Assembly (NCBI GenBank): GCA_014529385.2
Contig: CM043955.1
Span: forward strand, 134,736,108-134,800,107
From: Adiantum capillus-veneris
Taxonomy: Eukaryota > Streptophyta > Polypodiopsida > Polypodiales > Pteridaceae
Direction of reading: 5' to 3'
DNA: 64,000 bases
Shown: positions 56,742 through 64,000 of the stretch, one piece after another
Layout: the number at the start of each line of letters is the position of its first letter
Position numbering within the stretch: position 1 is the stretch's first letter
Program-made: the position numbers and the translations under genes
The notes under the pieces: model-generated
Told to the model about the DNA's origin: nothing
Database searches by the model: none
What the model saw: only the letters and a program-made list of their open reading frames with translations

Positions 56742-58333
56742 CACTTCAAAAGGTATACTATTCAAGACAGAAAGATTATAGTGCAGAAGTCCAAACGAGA
56801 CCCAAAAGATCCTGGAACCTCATATAATGGGCTTGAAAAAGCCAAATGTATAAACTTAGTAGAACCAGGCGAGGAACCTAAACCAGCATACATTGCCACT
56901 GACCTCACGGAAGAAGAAGAAGAGCAACTATTGATAGCAACACTCAGACAATATAAAGATGTGTTTTCTTGGTCATACAAAGACCTAAAGGGAGTAGATC
57001 CAGAGATCTTTCAACACAAGATACCCCTTAATAGTGATGCCAGACCGCGTAGACAGCATCCTTATACTTACAATGAGACTTTTGCCAAAAAAAATTAAGG
57101 AGGAGATAGCCAAACTAAAGGATGCAGAGTTTATCTATGAGATTGAACACGCAGATTGGGTGTCCCCAATTGTGGTAGTAACCAAAAAGAATGGGAAATT
57201 ACGGGTCTATGTGAACCTTAAACAAGTTAATGCTTCCACCATCATGGACAACTATACACTACCAATAACAGACCACGTTATTCAAAGAGTTGCAGGGAAG
57301 GAGGCTTATAGTTTTTTAGATGGGTTCTTAGGCTACAACCAGTTGATCATAAAACCAGAAGATCAACATAAGATAGCTTTTGCAATAGAGTGGGGCATAC
57401 TTGCATACAGGCTAATTCCTTTTGGCATAACAATGCTCCTGCCTCTTTTCAAAGACTAATGAGTCATGCATTCATGGAATATCCCAGAAAATTTTTAGAG
57501 ATATATATGGTGATCTTTGTGTGCATTCCCAGTTGAGAAGTGAGCACATAACACACCTAGAGAAAGTGTTCGAAAAGTGCAAAACTTATCATATTTGCTT
57601 AAACCCTGAAAAATGTGTCTTCATGGTAAGACAAGGTAAAATCTTGAGCCACATTGTGTCCAAAAACGGGATTTCCAATGATCAAGATAAGATACAAATA
57701 ATTGTTGCACTGCTAAGACTAATGAAAATGAAGGAAGTGCAGGCATTTATGGGTCATTATGGGTATTATAGGTGCTTCATATACATATATGTTGTAATAG
57801 CTAAGCCTCTGTATGCCCTCATTGCTAAGTTTGAGTGGACGGAAGAATGTGAGATATCTTTTCAAAAATCTAAGCAGGGATTAATCTTTGCTCCAATTTT
57901 GCAAGCCCGTGATTGGAACAAGATCTTCCATGTTCATGTAGATGCATCGGCCTATACCATAGGGTGCATATTAGACCAGCTAGGAGAGAAGAAAATGGAC
58001 TTTCCCATTTGCTAGTCTAGTAGGCATCTAAACAACATAGAGAAAAATTATACCACTACAGAGAGAGAAGGTCTAGCAATGATATATGCTGTCAAAAAAT
58101 TTAGACATTACCTTCTTGCGAACAAGTTTGTTTTCTTTGTAGATCATCAAGCACTATTGTATCTGATAAAAAAACCTTGCAACACTAGAAGGATTGTTCG
58201 TTGGTTTATCATATTGCTTGAGTTTGATTTCACAATAGTCGTAAAAAAGGAAACTATGCACAATCGATCAGATCATCTTTTCAAATTGTTCCATGGGGAA
58301 GCACCTGAAGGTGTTGATGTGATGATCTTCTAG
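56742..58333 (+). pseudogene. E4 reverse transcriptase and RNase H
   Basis: 56742-57098: EEQLLIATLRQYKDVFSWSY and KGVDPEIFQHKIPL. A shift at about 57090 leads to ADWVSPIVVVTKKNGKLRVY, VNLKQVNASTIMDNYTLP and FLGYNQLIIKPEDQ. Around 57510 the YxDD region is damaged (a base is missing in ATGGTGATCTTTGTG), then HSQLRSEHITHLEKVFEKC and FMGHYGYYRCFI. RNase H: VHVDASAYTIGCILDQLGEK, then a stop near 58015, and KFRHYLLANKFVFFVDHQAL. Confidence 0.88.
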
Positions 58334-60046
58334 ATTCATACTTGTTTAACATTGAAATGGTTCCAAGGTGGAGTGAAGAGGTCATCCCCGTACTCACAAT
58401 AGGATCATTACAAGTATAAAGACAACCATACATCGAACAAGAAATCTCCAGCTTTTAGCTGGACGAATTTACAAGAAAGGTAAGGACGAGATTTTGAGAC
58501 TATGTGTACAGCCTGACAAGAACAAATACTACTCAAACTGGCTCATATACAATACATGGGGTTTTACAATGAAAATACACAAACACACCAAAGACTAAGG
58601 AGACTTGGGGTCTACTAGCAAAACATGGAAAACGGTGTCCATAATTACGTAAAATTGTGTGAAACCTGTAAAAAGAAACCGCCAGTGGAACATTCCACCC
58701 TATTTTGAGTAATACAAACACCCAAATGGAGTACTTACATAATCGAGTACTTAAAAACCAAGACCTTCCAAGAGGAATGGGGTAAGGTACAAATGAGAAT
58801 TGTAGAGGAAGAATAAAATCACTATTTGCTGATTGCAAACCAACTGTACAGGCGAAAAAAGGACGATCAATTGTGATTGTGTGCTATTGAAAGTGAATAT
58901 TTCTCTATCCTAGAACAAGCACACTCAGGCCAGCCAGAGGAACATTTTTGTGCTAATAAAACTGCAAAGCTAGTACTTCATGGAGGAATATGGTGGCCAA
59001 CGTTGTTCAGAGATGCGGAGGCATATGGCAAAAGGTGTGATAAATGTCACATGCAGAAAAGCACCTCTACGGAGAGATGAAATGCCATTATGACCGATGA
59101 TGGGAGTACGAGTCTTTGCCAAGTGGGGCATAGATTTTATAGGCCCCATCATTCCTCCCGCATATAGGATGCATGCACAATACATTATAGTAGCCACAGA
59201 TTATTTGACCAAATGGGGAAGCAAAAGCAACACAAAAAAACAATGCACAGACTACAGCTCAGTTCCTTTTCGAACATATCTTTACCAGATACGGTCTTCC
59301 CATTGAAATTGTGAGTAATAGACGAACACACTTTGTAAATAACGTCATTGAAAGCTTAGCTGACAAATTCATGGTGATCCATTGCAAATCAGCACCCTAT
59401 CACCTCCAAGTAACGAAGAGTACCAATAAAATCTTATGCATGATGCTCATCAAAATAGTGAGTGACTCAAGAACTGATTGGGACCAGATGCTACACTCAG
59501 CATCATGGGCTTACAAGGTAGCATTTAAAACTTCCATAGGAACCACTCCTTTAACCTTGTGTTTGAAATTAATGCAATTCTACCCATGGAATTCTCAATT
59601 AACACGCTTTGAGTACGACACAATTTGGATGGATGGGACATGAACTGTCTAAAAGACTAGACATCTTGGAGCAATTAGATGAAAACGAATGAGAGTGGTA
59701 GTAGGAATATATGCTCAAAAACAAAAAATGAAATCTTTCCATTATCAACATGTGATTAGCAAGGAGTTCCAAAAAGGGGATTACGTTACAACACTTTAAA
59801 AAAACTCAAAAAGCAAGGGATAGGGCCTTTTGTAGTACATGATATATCACAAAGTGGCACCATCAAGCTTGAAACATTAGCAGGTGAGGAGATACATGAT
59901 TGGATAAGTGGCTGCAGGTTAAAGAAATATCTTCTCCCACTGACACCAGAAGAGCTCCAAACAATTCATGCAGTAGACCAGCGCGGAGAAGTCGAGCCCA
60001 TGATATTCAGGAGCGGGCTAAGGAAGAGGCCAAGATCAGAATATTA
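58334..60046 (+). pseudogene. E4 integrase (catalytic residues lost)
   Basis: 58334-58876 is degenerate linker. 58877-59080 has the zinc module (HSGQPEEHF, CDKCHMQKS). 59097-59306: FAKWGIDFIGPI with Asp 1. At 59311 VSNRRTHF has Asn where Asp 2 is expected. In YHLQVTKSTNK the Glu is replaced by Lys. The C-terminus (GIGPFVVHDISQSGTIKLET, WISGCRLKKYLLPLTPEEL) runs to about 60046 with shifts. Confidence 0.82.
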
Positions 60047-60125
60047 AAGCGGAAGGAGCTAGCAAACCTTTAAATAGATTTCCAACAGAACAATTGCATC
60101 AATTCTCCTCCAATAGCACCATACA

Positions 60126-60790
60126 AATGGAGCCTACATGATTATGTGGCATAGATCTACGAATTTGCTGCAACTGGATGATGGTACCATAGAGCGAGCA
60201 TTAGTGGATAGTGGGACACGAGCAAATGTCGTCAACTAATCCACCTTTGTGAAATTGACAAGGGGATCTCTATTGCCAAAATACTATTGGGTTCAAAGTG
60301 GCCAACAAAGGAACAATGAATAGCTTGGGACATGTCAATTTACCAATAATTGTCGATGAAGCAGTTTAACCTCATCAATTTCATGTGGTTGCGGATATAG
60401 ACCTTAATGAAGTAGTTATTTTGGGAGTGCCGCGGATGTGCACTTATAAAGCCACACCATACTGGCAGGATAATACCTTACAACTCATGCTAGATGACAA
60501 ATCCTTCACCATACCATTTGTAAATCAGATTACCTATGGGAGCCTCTTCAATCAATCCCTGCTCCAATACCACAATGTACTCAAAAGGTGGTTAGGAAAA
60601 TATGGGTAAAAAAGTCTATTATGCAAACCAACCCAAAGAAATTATGGATACTAAACCACATTGTACTGAAATTCAACCTACGCTGCACCAACCAAACCCA
60701 AACCCCACCCAACCACCAAAAGCTACAACTTTTGTCAAGCAAACAAGGTCAATACAATCACACCATCGACAACCAGAAGAAGTCATTTGA
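60126..60790 (+). pseudogene. Extra aspartic-protease-like ORF downstream of E4 integrase
   Basis: IERALVDSGTRANVVN (catalytic DSG near 60210) is followed by a stop, LTRGSLLPKYYWVQSG, a shift near 60322, LGHVNLPIIVDEAV, then FHVVADIDLNEVVILGVPRM and a tail to about 60790. The order DSG...FHVV-D-DLN..ILG-P matches retropepsin-like domains of plant Ty3 polyproteins. E4 already has a protease at 48523. It could be an E4 3' ORF or the edge of a second element. 60791-61156 shows only short shadow frames. Confidence 0.6.
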
Positions 60791-61156
60791 AAATGAAAAG
60801 AGAAACCAATTTGCCCAATGGATGCCTCAAACTCAAAGTCCAATATAAAGCAATTTTCAGTGGCATCCAAAAAAGAGCCATCAATCAAAACACAATGCAG
60901 TGTCAAAACTTCTAGGTGCCACTGTCGAAGACCGAGCGCGTCTTCTACAACTTCTTTTGTTCGAACCATGCAACTTCAAACTAACCTCTTCATCAAAAGC
61001 CTTTGAACATATGGTTCAGAACCCACATCTTGCACCGCACTTTGTTACCCAATGCATATTTTCCATTCGCATCCTAGGGCCACAATATATGGCTATGCAT
61101 AGACACTAGCTTCATACCCATGCACTTTGACACCTGTTTGTTAGGGATGACTCACT

Positions 61157-61171
61157 GTGGGAAGGGGGGAA
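61157..61171 (+). promoter_or_regulatory. Polypurine tract candidate, 3' end of E4
   Basis: GTGGGAAGGGGGGAA. Expected just before a 3' LTR, but no matching 5' LTR exists in the window. 61173-61968 may be the orphan 3' LTR: it is AT-rich and ends near a TATATAA at 61956-61962. Confidence 0.45.
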
Positions 61172-61724
61172 TAGCAGCAAGATACTCATCATTTTGTATA
61201 TATTATTTCTTTTTTATTTTCTTTTATCATTTTTTAGAGTTTTTTAACTCTTAGCAGGCATAATCATGAGCCATATTGACACCATTCACAAAAAATAAGA
61301 TGTCGGGCTAAGGATATGTATGTATGAGTGATTACAATAATTTTGGAAAATTTTGGCCAATTAATAATAATTTTGGGTATTTTTCTTTTATTTTTTTACA
61401 CTAAAAAATTAAAAAGGACAAACAATCAACAAAAATTAATAAGTCAAACCAGGAAAGTCAGAATTGACTTCTGAGAGAAAACACAGAATCATCCAATCAA
61501 GGGCTTTGAACATGGTAAATATGAAAAGATTTGGAACGGGACGGATTTTGAGCCAACTTTTAAAGGATCAAAACTGTAGATTAAAGGCCAATTGTTGACC
61601 GAATATAGAATGAAGAACGGTTCAAACCACAAGTGATATGAACGAGAAGATGTGATCAATGGAGGTAAGTATGAATGGGGCATTCCGAGTAGGTAGGGAA
61701 CATATATTCAAAATGGGGCAAGAT

Positions 61725-61815
61725 AACCAGTCATGACTCTTGTCAATCAGATGACTTAGTCAGAACTTAGTCACATGACTTAACCAGTCATGACTCTTGT
61801 CAATCACATGACTTA
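61725..61815. repeat. Direct repeat rich in TGACT/AGTCA boxes
   Basis: A 35 bp block starting TAACCAGTCATGACTCTTGT occurs at 61725 and 61781 with one mismatch, and a partial third copy follows at 61813. It contains palindromic AGTCATGACT. In 61720-61880 about ten TGACT/AGTCA half sites occur. Resembles a bZIP-type binding cluster upstream of the TATATAA at 61956. Confidence 0.7.
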
Positions 61816-61970
61816 ACCAGTCATACAATTTCTTTGAAGAAAAACAACTGCATCAAATGACTTAACTAGTCAACAATCTTTTGGAGAAAAACATTACTAT
61901 TCATAAACTCATCAAAAAGCCATATAGGGGTCTACAAGAGATCTCTCCATGAGAATATATAATAGAGATT

Positions 61971-62498
61971 TCAACCATAGTTGTAATACACATCAGCTGA
62001 CATGTCGTAAAAGATTGGTGGTTGGTGATGTGGATATAAGAAGCGAAACACAAGAGGAAGCTCGGGGTAGCCGATGAAATCTTTTTCCTTGAAGGTCAGT
62101 CGAGTGTGATTGTCAATAACAACTCGATTGGTAGGGATAACTGATGTCACTCTGTCATAAACCCATCGATTCTGATTTGTGACTCCATCAGGGGCCATGA
62201 CAGTCGATGGTGCTTCGTAAAATTGAAAGTATGAAACCAACTTCAATTCTTCAGCCCACTTGATTCGATGTAGGTCAATCTCCAAGTGTTCAATCTGACA
62301 TGCTCGGATAGCAAAGGTTGTTCTAGGAACCCAACGACTTGTATATAACCATGTATTTGGTGGATCAAAATTGATGTGAGGTGCAAAAACCTTGTCAAGG
62401 ATGTGGAACACATTCTCATGAAATTCGAATATTGATTGGCAAGCAGTGTGATATATTGCCTTGAAAATAGTTAAATAGTCAGTGTCCATAAACCCGTG
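61971..62498 (-). CDS. E6 leader accessory ORF, predicted exon 2 (intact)
   Basis: From a predicted acceptor (TTTTGTAG, ending 62499) it reads HGFMDTDYLTIFKAIYHTAC and stays open for 175 codons to a TGA at 61971. Features: DLHRIKWAEELKLVSYFQFY, NRWVYDRVTSVIPTNRVVI, a Pro/Tyr-rich end. It aligns with the E2 leader ORF (19862-20341) through most of its length. No known domain is recognised. Not gag: it lacks a knuckle and the gag core. Confidence 0.6.
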   Translation of the reverse strand, partial: HGFMDTDYLTIFKAIYHTACQSIFEFHENVFHILDKVFAPHINFDPPNTWLYTSRWVPRTTFAIRACQIEHLEIDLHRIKWAEELKLVSYFQFYEAPSTVMAPDGVTNQNRWVYDRVTSVIPTNRVVIDNHTRLTFKEKDFIGYPELPLVFRFLYPHHQPPIFYDMSADVYYNYG

Positions 62499-62593
62499 CT
62501 ACAAAACAGATAGGGTAATAGTGTCAAGCAAGTATTCATGCAATCAAGCCCAAGAGTACTACAGACGGTTAAAAAACCAAACTTTAAACCCAA

Positions 62594-62606
62594 GGCTCTG
62601 ATACCA
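62594..62606 (-). promoter_or_regulatory. E6 primer binding site, initiator-Met type
   Basis: TGGTATCAGAGCC on the minus strand, a perfect plant tRNA-iMet site, 2 nt from the LTR. Confidence 0.88.
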
Positions 62607-63423
62607 ATTGTGAGGTCCCCAACCCCAAGAAGATTGGGACAACTTGATAGATGGCCTTCCTTTATTCTCCTTTTCCGTTGGCGACACCCTGCTCCATTCC
62701 ACAAAGTAGAGATTCGAGCAAACGAGCAATAGAAGAGAGGAAGTCCTCTATCCATTGTTTACGTGGTTATAAGGGTTATACGGCACAAGCCAGGTCGATC
62801 AATCTAGGAGTCTAATGAAGCTCTTTCCTAACATAAAGATTAAATCCCATTGATATATTTAGAATCCATAAACAACACCTTTTTCCCCACGTTTAAGAGG
62901 CACGACCGCCATCCATAAACCATAAATATGATATGAGACTTATGCTAAACTAAATAGTAATTTTATGTCACGTAGATTTGGGCCATCTCGACTCTTGGCA
63001 CAATGAGTCTCTAATTTCACTTCTCTTAATAAGAGGGAGTGGAGAGTTTCTCGACTAATCGAGACCACCCATCCTTGACCGGCAACCTGAGCCAGTCCCC
63101 ACTTTGCACCCCACACTCACACTTTTTATCTTATTTTCTAATTACTACCACACTATTTTACATATACAAACAATGTTCTTTAATTAATTCCAGACACATA
63201 TTCTTTCATCCAGCCCTTCAAACATCACCAAAACATTTCTTTCTGAAACATGGTCTAATGAAGATAGTCCTATAATTCAACAAAAATGAATCTTTCAATT
63301 ATTTTAAGAGTTGTTGCTACCCGCGGACTTTCTTTGTCAAACCAACAGAGCCTTTGCAAAGGATTTACTTATTCGCTAACCGCAAAATGCACATACTTTC
63401 CCAGTCGCGCTGACCGTAAGGAA

Positions 63424-63480
63424 GCATCTCGCTAACCGCAAGGCATCCTGCTAACCGCAAGGTATCTTGCTAACCGCAAG
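63424..63480. repeat. Three tandem 19 bp units in E6 LTR
   Basis: GCATCTCGCTAACCGCAAG, GCATCCTGCTAACCGCAAG and GTATCTTGCTAACCGCAAG lie head to tail. Looser copies of CGCTAACCGC occur at 63374 and 63536. No such array is seen in the E2 LTRs. Confidence 0.85.
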
Positions 63481-63805
63481 AGACAAAAAGAGAGCTGATA
63501 ACCTCAGTTTAATCTCCGCTAATCACGGAATCACCTCGCTAACCGCCAGTTCCATCTGGAAACAAGATATTCTTTCAACAATTGTTTTCTTTATGTGGTT
63601 CTTCAAACAAGATTAATTAACTTCTAATATCAATAGATATAGTTTATCAAACAGTAATCATGAATCAAATAATTCCTTCTCTACTCTATGAATTCTTATG
63701 TTTGTTTCTTGTGATATAATCACGTTTTTTGGACAGTTTAAGGGAATTATTAGGCTTGACTTACCGGTCATCATGTATCGATGCAGAATTATAAATACAT
63801 CTTAC

Positions 63806-63985
63806 TGGAGTAGCAACACGTTCGACTACCTCTCGTGGTTGAGGTTGGACGGCTTAGACTTCTTCCGCAACTAATACCTTCGCTTGAGCAACATTTAGAG
63901 TAGTTGATGCCTTCCTCTGCATCTTTCTTGAAGGTGGAGCGACATGAGCGTCCTTCGAGCTTCGAGTCACTCGCTTTGGGGCCAT
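63806..63985 (-). pseudogene. E6 leader accessory ORF, predicted exon 1 in the LTR (one stop)
   Basis: ATG at 63985 (MAPKRVTRSSKDAHVAPPSR) to a CCA|GTAAGA donor at 63806/63805, exactly 60 codons, in phase with exon 2 at 62498. One TAA (63856-63854) interrupts it. The parallel E2 exon also begins MAPKR and ends at a GT donor. The predicted intron is 62499-63805. Confidence 0.5.
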
Positions 63986-64000
63986 CATATCACAAAAGAG

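Larger units (their letters stand above)
44807..61172 (+). mobile_element. E4: decayed Tat-like Ty3 retrotransposon, split by E5
   Basis: Order on the plus strand: ORF1, gag, knuckle, protease (to about 48961), linker (to 50119), [E5 insertion], RT and RNase H (from 56742), integrase, then an extra protease-like ORF and a polypurine-like tract (61157-61171). No 5' LTR could be matched, so it is probably 5' truncated. The extra ORF before gag is a feature of Ogre/Tat elements. Removing E5 joins the frame SHY/F-KRYTIQDRKI. Confidence 0.85.
61971..64000 (-). mobile_element. E6: 5' end of an E2-related LTR retrotransposon (runs off the window)
   Basis: Minus-strand LTR from 62609 to beyond 64000, starting TGTGAGGTCCCC like E2 and sharing blocks such as CCCCACTTTGCACCCCACAC (62-63 kb; E2 has CCCCACTTTCCACCCCGCAC). 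PBS at 62594-62606 and a leader ORF at 62498-61971 follow. Gag and pol are not seen to the left, so the element is truncated at about 61970. Confidence 0.8.

Noticed and set aside
61205-61440. tRNA or structured RNA in AT-rich tract
   Set aside because: No cloverleaf, A/B boxes or stable stem could be made by eye.
63424-63480. CRISPR-like array
   Set aside because: The 19 bp units are directly abutting with no spacers, in a eukaryotic LTR; it is a minisatellite.

Overview
This is a repeat-dominated window of a large eukaryotic nuclear genome, almost certainly a land plant. It holds plant-type Ty3 retrotransposons with a chromodomain, Ty3 elements with two RNase H domains (Tat-like), a Copia element, a LINE and short inverted-repeat (MITE-like) elements. 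Plant-type primer binding sites (initiator Met, TGGCGCC) support this. I cannot name the species; a fern, lycophyte or bryophyte is a guess. No intact housekeeping gene, rRNA, tRNA or CRISPR array was found.

Layout. (1) Bases 1-1753 hold a degenerate long tandem repeat and a broken minus-strand gene with a TATA box. (2) Element E2, a minus-strand chromodomain Ty3 element with 3.2 kb LTRs, spans 1759-23654 and is flanked by AAAAT. Its left LTR contains a MITE (about 3903-4118) and a complete plus-strand Tat-like element E1 (4978-14892, flanked by CCAT). The right LTR preserves both empty sites. (3) 23660-24375 and 30603-31591 are pieces of a decayed minus-strand gene whose C-terminus resembles N4/N6 DNA methyltransferases. 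A Copia element (24376-30597, flanked by AAGTC), itself carrying two MITEs, splits it. (4) Element E3 (31592-41510, minus strand, flanked by GAATT) is a very young Tat-like element related to E1. (5) 41583-43219 is a 5'-truncated LINE. (6) 43421-44462 is a decayed minus-strand SWIM-type zinc-finger gene. (7) E4, a decayed plus-strand Tat-like element (about 44807-61172), carries a MITE (49422-49666) and is split by E5 (50120-56741), a gag-protease-only element with its own LTRs and a second copy of the first MITE. (8) 61971-64000 is the 5' end of E6, a minus-strand relative of E2 that runs off the window.

The most novel signal is in the leaders. E2 and E6 each appear to encode an accessory protein from two exons: the first, starting MAPKR, lies inside the LTR, and the second lies just after the primer binding site. 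The predicted intron removes the LTR end and the PBS. E1 and E3 instead carry a series of short ORFs between PBS and gag, at least two of them conserved between the elements. They also share a hairpin just before the polypurine tract and a +1 frame switch at the RNase H/integrase junction.

Relative ages judged by eye from LTR similarity: Copia oldest, then E2, E5, E1, with E3 youngest (about 7 differences in 1.5 kb). All percentages are hand estimates.
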